DNA of 8,219 nt. It comes from Spirochaetota bacterium (GTDB taxonomy: Bacteria; Spirochaetota; JAGLSM01). This document shows positions 1 to 6,659 of this stretch, in pieces. Within the stretch, counting starts at the first letter, position 1; each line of letters starts with the position of its first letter. The stretch lies in the NCBI GenBank assembly GCA_023135745.1, contig JAGLSM010000068.1, positions 1-8,219 of the forward strand. Direction: 5' to 3'. The notes under the pieces were generated by a model. It saw only the letters and a list, made by a program, of their open reading frames with translations. It had not been told where the DNA came from and did not search any database. A program made the position numbers and the translations under genes.

Positions 1-237
1 GGACGAACCCTTAAGACAGAAGAGCTTTACTGGGATAACAAGAAAAATATAATGTACAATGAGGTTTTTAATACACTGACTCGTGAAGACGGTTCGGTAT
101 TGACAGGAACACATTTATGGGCGCATAAGGATCTTAAACTGTTTAAATTGAAATACGCGAGGGCTACGATACCAATGTCTGAAAACACAAATTCCGGTTG
201 GAATAAGAGGAGCAGTACAAATAATGCTTCAAAATAA
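1..237 (+). CDS. lptC: LptC-like LPS export protein, C-terminal part (5' end outside window)
   Basis: This is the last 78 codons of a gene open from the first base of the window (frame 1), ending in TAA. LptC is a bitopic inner-membrane protein whose periplasmic beta-jellyroll takes LPS from LptBFG and hands it to LptA. The visible part has the typical LptC/LptA C-terminal pattern: the segment 'LKTEELYWDNKKN', then 'TREDGSVLTGTHLWAHKDL', in which strands alternate with a conserved Gly-containing turn, followed by a short hydrophilic tail. An internal ATG at position 52 would cut into this fold, so it is not taken as the start. The gene overlaps the next OstA-like gene by 14 bases and sits three genes before lptB, the usual setting for lptC. 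The N-terminal membrane anchor cannot be seen. Membership of the LptC/LptA fold is likely; LptC specifically is inferred from position and the short tail. Confidence 0.72.
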   Translation, partial: GRTLKTEELYWDNKKNIMYNEVFNTLTREDGSVLTGTHLWAHKDLKLFKLKYARATIPMSENTNSGWNKRSSTNNASK

Positions 238-697
238 GAAGGTCATGTTGACTCTTACTATTATTTTGTTTATTTCAACAGGATGGACTTTTTACGCTGA
301 TAAAAGAACAAGAATAAACAATGCTCCTGTTTATGGATGGAGTCTTCAGGGAGATGTCTTTCTTAATGAGGATATCTTTACGATTGAATGTGATACTGTT
401 TTTTTTCGTGATAAGGATAATAAAGCTGAATTATCGGGGAATGTTAAATATTCGGGCTATGGTTTTGAAATTCTTTCGGAAAAGGGTGTGTATTTTAAAA
501 AGGATGCGGTGTTTATATTTACAAGTGGAAAGATTTATTTAAATCTTTCGGGGACTGTAATAGTTTTCCAGAAACTTTCGTATGATTTTAGTTTAATCAA
601 TATTAAAAATGGAACCATTTTTATAAACGGCATAATTAATGGGGAAAATATTTCCTCAATAAAGATCGATAAGAAAAGATTAAATAAAAAATTTTAA
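224..697 (+). CDS. Small exported OstA/LptA-like protein
   Basis: The product has 157 residues. Residues 8-24 are hydrophobic after a Lys pair and end in 'FYA-D', a plausible signal peptidase I site after Ala25, so the mature protein should be periplasmic. The rest alternates short beta strands with Gly/Asn turns ('LQGDVFL', 'AELSGNVKYSGYGFEI', 'LSEKGVYF'), as in the OstA/LptA jellyroll that carries LPS across the periplasm. The size is also close to LptA (about 185 aa). The chosen ATG has an AAGAGGAG Shine-Dalgarno (206-212) at workable spacing. The in-frame ATG at 245 lies only two bases after an AAGAAGG and is less likely. The gene overlaps the end of the lptC-like gene by 14 bases, which implies translational coupling. 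It could be the functional LptA or a second LptC-like protein; the sequence alone does not decide. The last residues are basic (IDKKRLNKKF). Confidence 0.66.
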   Translation: MLQNKKVMLTLTIILFISTGWTFYADKRTRINNAPVYGWSLQGDVFLNEDIFTIECDTVFFRDKDNKAELSGNVKYSGYGFEILSEKGVYFKKDAVFIFTSGKIYLNLSGTVIVFQKLSYDFSLINIKNGTIFINGIINGENISSIKIDKKRLNKKF

Positions 698-724
698 TTT
701 ATTCAGTACAAAAGGGTTTGATAA

Positions 725-3247
725 ATGATTATAAAACAAAGTTTTTTAAATAAACTGGTTTTATTTATTCTGCATTTTACTATTGCGGCTTTTATTTTCG
801 GACAAACAGCGCCGGGTAAAAAGAGAAAGACAAAAAAGGCTTATGTAGGCGCCCCGAAAATACAGCTGAAGATGAGAATTAATGAATGGAAGCTTACCGG
901 CAGCCGATACAGGCAGGCGTGGATAAGGCAGGAAAAAAACCTCGTTTACGCTGACCGTATTTTCTGGAATGAAAAAACTGAAGTTGGACGTTGTTTCGGC
1001 AGGGTTCGAGTCATAGATCCTGTCAGCGATGTCTTGATAACCGGAGGCGCTGCATGGCATTATGCGAAGAGAGGTTATTCTGTAGTAAAACGCAAACCTG
1101 TTTTGTATCTGAAAAAAAATGATATAACGGTATATGCCCGCGAAATGCACAGGTATATTCGTACAGGTATTGCAAAGGCTATTGGCCGTGTAATTATTAA
1201 GACAAAGGAAGGCACGGCAAAAGGAAAGAAGGCTCTCTACGATACAAAGAGAAAGGTTATTACTCTCACCGGAGATCCGGTGCTTGAGCAGAAAAAGGAT
1301 GTACACAGGGCAAAAAAGATTGTTTTTTATATGGAAGAGGACAAGGTTGTTTTTATTGATGAAGCAAAACTTCAAAGCGGTAGAGACTATGTTCTTGCTG
1401 ACAAGATTGTTGTATATGATCTTGAAAAGAAGTCCAATGACAAAAATAATAAGAAAAAAGATGGTAAGACATCCGGTAAAAAAAATCAAAAAATAAATGA
1501 TAAGATTCTACAAACTGACAAGGATAAAAAAAAGAAGAGAAAAGATAGAAAAGCCTATTATTACGGACATGTCAGAATGTATCAGTTCAGTAAGGAAGAC
1601 AAGCTCGAAGCAATAACTACCGGAGGTTATGCTGAATATGATAATATAACTCAATATGCGAAGGTTCTTGATAAACCAAAACTCATAATGGTATCAGATA
1701 ATACAATCATTACAAGTTCGGTTATGGAGCAATTTCAAAAAGAAAAAAGAGCTGTAGCAAAAGGCCGTGTCAAAATAATAAAGGGGCATAGAGCTGTCAG
1801 CAGTGAACTTGCCGATTATTTTCTGGATGAGAAAAAGATATACCTGACCGGAAATCCTGTTATAACAGAATGGGGTGACAAATACCGTGCTGATGTTGTG
1901 GTGTTTGATATAAAAAATGACAAAATAAAATGGTTTGGAAGGTCAATTGCAATCATAGGAACTGATGATGAAGGGCAAAAACGAAAAGAATGGGACAAGA
2001 AGTATGGAGGCAGGAGTTTTATTCCCGGAAAAACACAGCCCTCGGCTCTTTTTACCAGCATCATTGGAGAGGTTTTCCTCTCTGTAACAGGAAAAACATC
2101 AACAAATGACAATCAAATCATATACGGGAAGAGGGTAGCCCGAAAGGAAAGGGTTGCTGATAAGATACACATAATTGTGCCTGATGATTATTCAGTCTGT
2201 GAAATGAAGCTGTATAACAGGTCAATGCTGAGGTTCAAGGGGTTCGCTCATTTGAAGCTGGATAAAATGGCTTTTAGAAGTGTTTTAATCAGCACCAATA
2301 AGACATTAAAAGATAAAAAAAATGACAAAAAAACAGAAAAAAAAGACAAAGAAATGAAGTCGTCTTTAAAGGAGAAAAAAAATAAGACTGATATTAAGAG
2401 TTCTTTAAAAAATGATAAAACAATAAAGAAAAATAAAGACCCCAAGGATATGTCGGCAAATTCATCTTCATCTTTAAAGGCCAGCATAACAAAGCTGACA
2501 ATTAAACAGGGGGTCGTTCTTATAAAAATTGCTAAAAAACAACCTCAAGATATTTTTGAAGTTCGAAGTTCTGAAGCTGTAATAAGTAATTTTAATTTTC
2601 CATTGAGGGTCAGCTCTGTTACCAATCAGTCTACAACGTTTATGATATTGAGTACATCTGTTACTTCCGTGATGCCGAAAATATATCTTGAGTTCAAATC
2701 TTTGAAGAATTTTAATTTCGGAACAAATGACAGTAAAAGATTTTATAATGATATATCTCCCTATCTTACTAAACAGTTTAAAGAAGGATGGTTCTTCGAA
2801 ATTAATAAGGAGAAATATGGAAAACTGGATAATGAACTTGAAACATATATTACAAACTTTGTTTCTGTAAAAAAAGCCGAATATGAAAAAAAGAAAAAGG
2901 AAGAACTTAAAAAAAAGAAGAAATCATCTGATCAGTCTAAAACAGCAAAGCCCGAAAATAAAAAATCTTTAAAAAATAAAAAAAGCAGTATAATGGTTGT
3001 CAAATATACCGATGTGCTCAGGAAAGAAATGCTTGGTATATTTAAAAAATACGGAAATATAATTTTCAGGCGCAGGATAAATAGAAATGATTTAAGAATA
3101 AAGGAATCGATAAAGGATTTTAAAAAACTGGAATTTTATAAAGGATATAAATATAAAAAAACTGATAAAAAACTTAAAAACGATTTAAATAAAGTTAAAA
3201 CAAAAATTAAAACCTTAAAAGACAGTTCCAAAAAGGATAAAAAATGA
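725..3247 (+). CDS. Large lysine-rich multi-module OstA/LptA-like periplasmic protein
   Basis: The product has 840 residues. Residues 9-26 form a signal-peptide-like hydrophobic stretch ending 'FIFGQ', followed by a basic patch. Residues ~45-235 form one OstA-type region and ~277-405 a second. Both carry the same signature, an 'A..ALYD/A.YFLD' strand followed by LTGDP (181-185) or LTGNP (374-378) and then 'RA..IVF/RADVVVF'. OstA/LptA modules form the periplasmic slide for LPS, so this chain may be a pre-linked bridge; that is inference. Low-complexity Lys/Asp/Asn/Ser linkers occupy ~238-276, ~526-585 and ~716-755, with a basic tail ~808-840. Residues ~420-525 and ~586-715 look folded but I do not recognise them. 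Only two cysteines were seen (Cys90, Cys492). AAAGGG (711-716) precedes the ATG with eight bases between. The stop overlaps the lptB start (ATGA). The length is more than four times that of LptA. LptD is unlikely because no C-terminal beta-barrel pattern is evident. Confidence 0.68.
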   Translation: MIIKQSFLNKLVLFILHFTIAAFIFGQTAPGKKRKTKKAYVGAPKIQLKMRINEWKLTGSRYRQAWIRQEKNLVYADRIFWNEKTEVGRCFGRVRVIDPVSDVLITGGAAWHYAKRGYSVVKRKPVLYLKKNDITVYAREMHRYIRTGIAKAIGRVIIKTKEGTAKGKKALYDTKRKVITLTGDPVLEQKKDVHRAKKIVFYMEEDKVVFIDEAKLQSGRDYVLADKIVVYDLEKKSNDKNNKKKDGKTSGKKNQKINDKILQTDKDKKKKRKDRKAYYYGHVRMYQFSKEDKLEAITTGGYAEYDNITQYAKVLDKPKLIMVSDNTIITSSVMEQFQKEKRAVAKGRVKIIKGHRAVSSELADYFLDEKKIYLTGNPVITEWGDKYRADVVVFDIKNDKIKWFGRSIAIIGTDDEGQKRKEWDKKYGGRSFIPGKTQPSALFTSIIGEVFLSVTGKTSTNDNQIIYGKRVARKERVADKIHIIVPDDYSVCEMKLYNRSMLRFKGFAHLKLDKMAFRSVLISTNKTLKDKKNDKKTEKKDKEMKSSLKEKKNKTDIKSSLKNDKTIKKNKDPKDMSANSSSSLKASITKLTIKQGVVLIKIAKKQPQDIFEVRSSEAVISNFNFPLRVSSVTNQSTTFMILSTSVTSVMPKIYLEFKSLKNFNFGTNDSKRFYNDISPYLTKQFKEGWFFEINKEKYGKLDNELETYITNFVSVKKAEYEKKKKEELKKKKKSSDQSKTAKPENKKSLKNKKSSIMVVKYTDVLRKEMLGIFKKYGNIIFRRRINRNDLRIKESIKDFKKLEFYKGYKYKKTDKKLKNDLNKVKTKIKTLKDSSKKDKK

Positions 3248-3966
3248 AGACTCTTCATGTTAAAAAACTTGTCAAAATATACAAAAAACGTATTGTGGTT
3301 AATGAAATATCAATAGATATGAAGCAGGGAGAGGTTGTTGGTCTTCTGGGGCCCAATGGAGCAGGAAAAACAACTACATTTTACATGGTTGTTGGATTTG
3401 TAAAACCTGACAGCGGCAAAATTTTTATTGATGACAAGGATATAACAAAACTGCCGATGTATAAAAGGGCTAACCTTGGGGTAGGATATCTGCCGCAAGA
3501 GGCTTCAGTATTCCGTAAATTGACGGTGGAAGAAAATCTTATGGCAATTCTTGAAACGCGTAACATAACACGCGAAGAAATGGAGTATAAAAAGGATGAG
3601 CTTCTTAATTATTTAAATATATCGCATTTAGCCAAACAAAAGGCTTTTACCCTTTCAGGAGGAGAACGAAGACGAACCGAAATTGCAAGAGCGCTGACAA
3701 CCGAACCAAGATTTCTTCTTTTGGATGAACCATTTGCGGGGGTAGATCCAATTGCCGTTGCAGATATACAAAGTATAATAAAAAAACTAAAAAAACGGAA
3801 TCTCGGAGTTATGATTACCGATCATAATGTACGTGAAACGCTTAAAATAACGGACAGGGCCTATATCCTCGCTGAAGGCAAAATTCTGATAAGCGGTAAA
3901 AAAGAGAAATTAATCAAAAGTAAAAAAGCCAGAAAGACATATCTGGGACATGATTTTAAAATGTAA
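3244..3966 (+). CDS. lptB: LPS export ABC transporter ATP-binding protein LptB
   Basis: This 240-residue cytoplasmic ATPase powers extraction of LPS from the inner membrane through LptFG. All ABC motifs are present and intact: Walker A GPNGAGKTT (36-44), Q-loop 'YLPQEASVF' with Gln85, signature LSGGERRR (137-144), Walker B FLLLDEP (157-163) with Asp161 and catalytic Glu162, D-loop region 'AGVDP', and H-loop His194 in 'ITDHNVRETL'. The phrases 'YLPQEASVFRKLTVEENL' and 'LDEPFAGVDPIAV' are characteristic of LptB rather than of the related branched-chain amino-acid ATPases. The length matches the family (about 240). Its ATG overlaps the stop of the upstream OstA gene, with an AAGGA Shine-Dalgarno (3233-3237) six bases before the start. 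It is the last gene of the Lpt block; the 146-base gap before rpoN follows. The lptF/lptG partners are not in this window. Confidence 0.96.
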   Translation: MKTLHVKKLVKIYKKRIVVNEISIDMKQGEVVGLLGPNGAGKTTTFYMVVGFVKPDSGKIFIDDKDITKLPMYKRANLGVGYLPQEASVFRKLTVEENLMAILETRNITREEMEYKKDELLNYLNISHLAKQKAFTLSGGERRRTEIARALTTEPRFLLLDEPFAGVDPIAVADIQSIIKKLKKRNLGVMITDHNVRETLKITDRAYILAEGKILISGKKEKLIKSKKARKTYLGHDFKM

Positions 3967-3984
3967 AAATCAATATTAAAATGG

Positions 3985-4013
3985 TTTCCAAATGAAAATT
4001 ACTGTGTTATAAT
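3985..4013 (+). promoter_or_regulatory. Predicted sigma-70-type extended -10 promoter for the rpoN operon
   Basis: TTTCCA at 3985-3990 (4 of 6 matches to TTGACA) is followed after exactly 17 bases by a perfect TATAAT at 4008-4013. The -10 is preceded by TGT, making an extended -10 (TGnTATAAT). It lies in the only real intergenic gap of the window and points towards rpoN. Transcription would begin near 4020 and leave a leader of roughly 93 bases. In such AT-rich DNA chance matches are common, but perfect -10, TGn and 17-bp spacing together are unusual. Confidence 0.6.
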
Positions 4014-4028
4014 GGCAACAGTAGGGCT
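4013..4028 (+). promoter_or_regulatory. Candidate sigma-54 (-24/-12) promoter upstream of rpoN
   Basis: TGGCAACAGTAGGGCT fits the sigma-54 consensus TGGCACG-N4-TTGCW at the TGGCA block, the GC of the -12 element and the final T. The near-invariant GG (4014-4015) and GC (4026-4027) are at the required 12-base register. Mismatches are AC for CG after TGGCA, and GG for TT before the -12 GC. It shares its first T with the last base of the sigma-70 -10 box, so the two polymerase forms could not bind at once. If real, it implies rpoN autoregulation. No activator-binding site was identified upstream. Confidence 0.35.
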
Positions 4029-4095
4029 AAAATTCGTATAAAACGGGTAAAAACCTTGCTTATATGCTGATTTATACACTGAATCATAGAAATTA

Positions 4096-4110
4096 AAATA
4101 TCGGATATTT
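4096..4110. promoter_or_regulatory. Perfect 7-bp dyad over the rpoN ribosome-binding region
   Basis: AAATATC-G-GATATTT is a perfect inverted repeat with a one-base centre. Beyond one mismatched pair, it extends by two to three more A/T pairs on each side. It ends two bases before the rpoN ATG at 4113 and includes the only Shine-Dalgarno-like bases (GGA, 4103-4105). A one-base loop is poor for an RNA hairpin, so a protein operator is at least as plausible as translational masking. AT-rich DNA makes short palindromes common, so function is uncertain. Confidence 0.35.
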
Positions 4111-4112
4111 AA

Positions 4113-5552
4113 ATGGGTTTATCTGTAAAACTTCAAATCGCTCAAAAGCAGAAACTGGTTGTAACGCAGACATTGCGTGAGGCAATTGAGCTGCTTCAGA
4201 TATCCTCACTGGAACTGGTTGATCGTATTGAACAGGAACTCCAGGAAAATCCTGTTCTTGAACTTGCGGGAGAAGAGCCTGAGATTGAGGATCAAGCAGC
4301 ATCTAATTTAGAGTCAAATGATGAGGCAGAGCTTCCGGATTTGGAGGCTAAAACAGATTTTGATGAGGATTTTTTAAATACGGAAGATTTTAATGAGAGT
4401 GATACTTTTACAGGAAAGGTCAGCTCAGATGATAAGCAAAAGTTTATTGAAGGGGTTCTTCAGCAGGTCCAGACTATACACGAATACCTTATTAACCAGC
4501 TGCATTTAACTACCTATAATAATGAAGACTTTCAAATAGGTGAAATCATTATTTCCTATATAAATCAGGATGGTTATTTAAAGGATGATATCAAGACAAT
4601 TTATGAGAATAATAAAGTTGAGAATCGTTCAAATGAGGATTTTATACATATACATGAGCTTATTAAGTCATTTGATCCACCTGGTGTGGCGGCTAAAGAT
4701 CTTCAGGAATCATTATTAATTCAGATTAGAAGCCGTGATATAAAGGACAAGATAGCTGAAAACATAATTGAGAATTATTTTGATCTGCTTGAAAAACGAA
4801 AATTCAAGATGATTGCATCAAAAATAGGAGTTGCTGAGCAGAGGGTCAGGGCTGCGGTAAAAAATATATCAACTCTGGAACCAAAACCCGGCAGGCAATT
4901 CTCTCAGCTGGAGATCAATTATGTTATACCGGATATTATTCTCAAGAATATTGATGGGGAATTTGTTATCATAATTAATGATGACTGGATTCCTAACATT
5001 AGAATTTCCAAATACTATAAATCTCTTCTGAAGAAAAAATCTGTAAGTAAAAAAGTAAAAAACTATATTAGTGATAAATTTACATCTGCTCAATGGCTTA
5101 TCAGAAGTATATCTCAGAGGAGGAGTACTCTTCATCTGGTTATGGAGGCTATTCTCGAAGAACAGATGGATTTTTTTAAGCATGGACCCGGATATCTTAA
5201 GCCGTTAACCCTTAAAGATATAGCTGAAAGAATAGATATGCATGAATCTACAGTCAGCAGAATTACTTCTAAAAAATATGTGCAGGCTGACTGGGGGATT
5301 TTTAATCTTAAGTATTTTTTTTCCAGTTCAATTAAAAAATCAGATGGAAGTTCTGAGTCATCCAGGAGCGTTAAAGACTTTATTAAAAAAATAATTGAAG
5401 ATGAAGGGATGAAGGATAATAAAAAAGTATATAGCGATCAGGATATTGTTGGTATATTAAATAATAAAGGTATAAAGATTGCCAGGCGAACAGTAGCTAA
5501 GTACAGGAAAATGTTAAAGATCCTGCCCTCTAGCCGCCGGTTTAGTGATTAA
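4113..5552 (+). CDS. rpoN: RNA polymerase sigma-54 factor RpoN
   Basis: The product has 479 residues, normal for the family. Sigma-54 directs RNA polymerase to -24/-12 promoters that need an AAA+ activator. Region I is present at ~1-56 (Gln/Leu-rich 'LQIAQKQKLVVTQTLREAIELLQ' pattern, ending 'ELQENPVLEL'). An acidic region II follows at ~57-104. The core-binding region contains 'DPPGVAAKDLQESLLIQI'. A helix-turn-helix lies near 364-390 ('LKDIAERIDMHESTVSRIT'). The RpoN box ARRTVAKYR is at 457-465, followed by 'KILPSSRR'. All regions needed for activity are intact. The ATG has only a weak GGA Shine-Dalgarno seven bases upstream, inside a dyad. It is probably the first gene of the downstream operon; hpf follows after 22 bases, a pairing conserved in proteobacteria. 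Confidence 0.97.
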   Translation: MGLSVKLQIAQKQKLVVTQTLREAIELLQISSLELVDRIEQELQENPVLELAGEEPEIEDQAASNLESNDEAELPDLEAKTDFDEDFLNTEDFNESDTFTGKVSSDDKQKFIEGVLQQVQTIHEYLINQLHLTTYNNEDFQIGEIIISYINQDGYLKDDIKTIYENNKVENRSNEDFIHIHELIKSFDPPGVAAKDLQESLLIQIRSRDIKDKIAENIIENYFDLLEKRKFKMIASKIGVAEQRVRAAVKNISTLEPKPGRQFSQLEINYVIPDIILKNIDGEFVIIINDDWIPNIRISKYYKSLLKKKSVSKKVKNYISDKFTSAQWLIRSISQRRSTLHLVMEAILEEQMDFFKHGPGYLKPLTLKDIAERIDMHESTVSRITSKKYVQADWGIFNLKYFFSSSIKKSDGSSESSRSVKDFIKKIIEDEGMKDNKKVYSDQDIVGILNNKGIKIARRTVAKYRKMLKILPSSRRFSD

Positions 5553-5574
5553 TAAAATTTGATGGAGGAAGTAA

Positions 5575-5904
5575 ATGAAACTGTTATTTACTGGTAGACA
5601 TTTTGAAATTTCAACGCATTTAAAAGATGTTATTAAACAAAAGCTGAGTAAGATTAAGTACTTTCAGAACAGAATTATTGATTTTCACATAACTATTGAA
5701 AAAATAAAACTTGAGTACAAGATTGAAATTAACTTCAATGCTGATGGAAGAAAATTTTTTATTGAGGAAAAAGCTTCTACTACTGTTTTTGAAGCGTTGG
5801 ATAAATTGATAGATAAACTTGAAAGACTTGTCAGAAAGCATAAAGAAAAGATCAAGGATCATAAACGAGGATCAAAGGGATTTCGAGCTCTGGAGGAAGA
5901 GTGA
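5575..5904 (+). CDS. hpf: Short-form ribosome hibernation promoting factor (HPF/RaiA family)
   Basis: The product has 109 residues. HPF-family proteins bind the decoding region of the 30S subunit and silence ribosomes in stationary phase or starvation. The beta-alpha-beta-beta-beta-alpha pattern is visible: 'MKLLFTGRHFEISTHLKDVIKQKL' pattern (1-24), strands around 'DFHITIEKIK' and 'YKIEINFNADG', then 'EEKASTTVFEALDKLIDKLERLVRKHKEKIK' pattern as the basic last helix. The length corresponds to the short form (about 95-110), which lacks the C-terminal dimerisation domain of long HPF (about 180-200). A strong GGAGGA Shine-Dalgarno (5564-5569) lies five bases before the ATG, much stronger than that of rpoN, so high expression from the shared message is likely. 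It sits directly after rpoN and seven bases before ptsH. Confidence 0.93.
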   Translation: MKLLFTGRHFEISTHLKDVIKQKLSKIKYFQNRIIDFHITIEKIKLEYKIEINFNADGRKFFIEEKASTTVFEALDKLIDKLERLVRKHKEKIKDHKRGSKGFRALEEE

Positions 5905-5910
5905 AGTTAG

Positions 5911-6183
5911 ATGACTGAGAAATTAGTAAAGGTTCGAAATAAGCTTGGTATTCATGCAAGGCCGGCAGCTTTATTTGTCCAGCTTGCTTCAAGATACACA
6001 TCAGATGTGTTTCTTGAACTTGGTGATGAAAGAATAAATGGAAAAAGTATAATGGGTGTAATGATGCTTGCAGCCGGGGCTAACACGATTGTTAAAATTA
6101 TTGCCGATGGTCATGATGAAAATGAAGCAATTGATGCTCTTGAGAAACTTTTCAATGAGGGATTTGGTGAAGAATATGCTTAA
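5911..6183 (+). CDS. ptsH: HPr-family phosphocarrier protein
   Basis: The product has 90 residues, full length for HPr. HPr receives phosphate from PEP via enzyme I at His15 and passes it to PTS components. The active site 'NKLGIHARPAAL' has His15 and Arg17 in the canonical place. Ser46 in 'INGKSIMGVMML' is the regulatory serine phosphorylated by HPr kinase/phosphorylase (HprK) in organisms that have it. It lies where proteobacterial rpoN clusters carry ptsN and later npr, so a regulatory PTS-Ntr-like role is as likely as sugar uptake. No enzyme I, EIIA or hprK is in view. A GGAGGA (5892-5897) lies 13 bases before the ATG, and GAAG is closer. The 3' end overlaps the next gene by eight bases. 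Confidence 0.94.
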   Translation: MTEKLVKVRNKLGIHARPAALFVQLASRYTSDVFLELGDERINGKSIMGVMMLAAGANTIVKIIADGHDENEAIDALEKLFNEGFGEEYA

Positions 6184-6655
6184 TAAAAGTACCTCTGTCC
6201 TGTTAATACTGTTTTTTATTATGATTTTTTTTCCTTTATCAATATATTCTCAAGCCCAGAAAAAAGATCCATTTTTAGCCGCTGCGTTATCCTGGTTTGT
6301 TCCGGGCGCGGGGCAGTTTTATGTGGATAAACCTCTTAAAGGATCAATTTATTGGCTGGTTGATAATGCGCTTTTTTGGGGGACAATTCTCAATATTGCG
6401 GATATTAAAATTGAGACGGATGTAGGTTTTTCGGTGAGTTTAAGGATAAAGAGAAACCCTTCAAGCGGTAGAATAATTGCTACAGTTGGACTTGGTGTTG
6501 CCTATATTGCTTTTCATCTTTTTAATGTTTTTGATGCTGTTAGTGATGTTAATTCCTACAATCAGAAAATATTTCTTCAGGAGCTGAAGAAGGAAGGATT
6601 GAGTCTTGATATGCGTCCTCAAAACTATGGGATTAAGTATCTTGTCAGGTTTTAA
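6176..6655 (+). CDS. Unrecognised small exported/membrane protein, KDPF-LSW family (copy 1)
   Basis: The product has 159 residues with the start taken at ATG 6176. This start is preceded by GGTGAAG and gives a clean signal peptide (residues 7-25, ending 'IYSQ'). The open frame extends upstream inside ptsH, but that part is a shadow. The mature start 'KKDPF' (29-33) leads into 'LSWFVPGAGQFY' (38-49) and 'KGSIYWLVDN', a hydrophobic Gly-rich segment resembling the repeat in TM2/DUF5683-like and spirochaetal P13-like membrane proteins. A second hydrophobic segment is at ~101-124 ('GLGVAYIAFHLFNVFDA'). The C-terminus 'GIKYLVRF' alternates polar and nonpolar residues and ends in Phe, as outer-membrane strands often do. 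It is clearly paralogous to the next gene. Function is unknown, and inner- or outer-membrane location cannot be settled from the sequence. Confidence 0.78.
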   Translation: MLNKSTSVLLILFFIMIFFPLSIYSQAQKKDPFLAAALSWFVPGAGQFYVDKPLKGSIYWLVDNALFWGTILNIADIKIETDVGFSVSLRIKRNPSSGRIIATVGLGVAYIAFHLFNVFDAVSDVNSYNQKIFLQELKKEGLSLDMRPQNYGIKYLVRF

Positions 6656-6659
6656 ATCC

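Noticed and set aside
761..1489. A 242-codon open frame on the minus strand opposite the large OstA gene.
   Set aside because: It is antisense to a gene with a good start, signal peptide and repeated OstA signatures. Its Phe/Leu-rich product is what the complement of a Lys-rich AT-biased gene yields, and no ribosome-binding site or family pattern was seen.
4056..4078. A second possible promoter, TTGCTT with TATACA, in the rpoN leader.
   Set aside because: The spacing is only 11 bases, far too short for sigma-70, and no alternative -35 lies at 17 bases.
3967..4112. Possible transcription terminator or small RNA after lptB.
   Set aside because: No G+C-rich stem followed by a T run was found. 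The only clear dyad is the A/T-rich one at the rpoN start, so readthrough from the Lpt operon into rpoN remains possible.
4869..5183. A 104-codon minus-strand open frame inside rpoN, with others at 1816-2112, 2248-2487 and 5620-5862.
   Set aside because: All lie opposite clearly coding, conserved genes and show no recognisable protein pattern.
6068..6175. Upstream extension of the first KDPF-LSW gene within ptsH.
   Set aside because: The extension translates ptsH in another frame and would put a polar Met/Lys-rich segment before an otherwise normal signal peptide; ATG 6176 is the natural start.
6606..6659. Upstream starts (TTG 6606, ATG 6627) for the second KDPF-LSW gene.
   Set aside because: They overlap the conserved end of the previous gene and spoil a clean signal peptide beginning at 6660.
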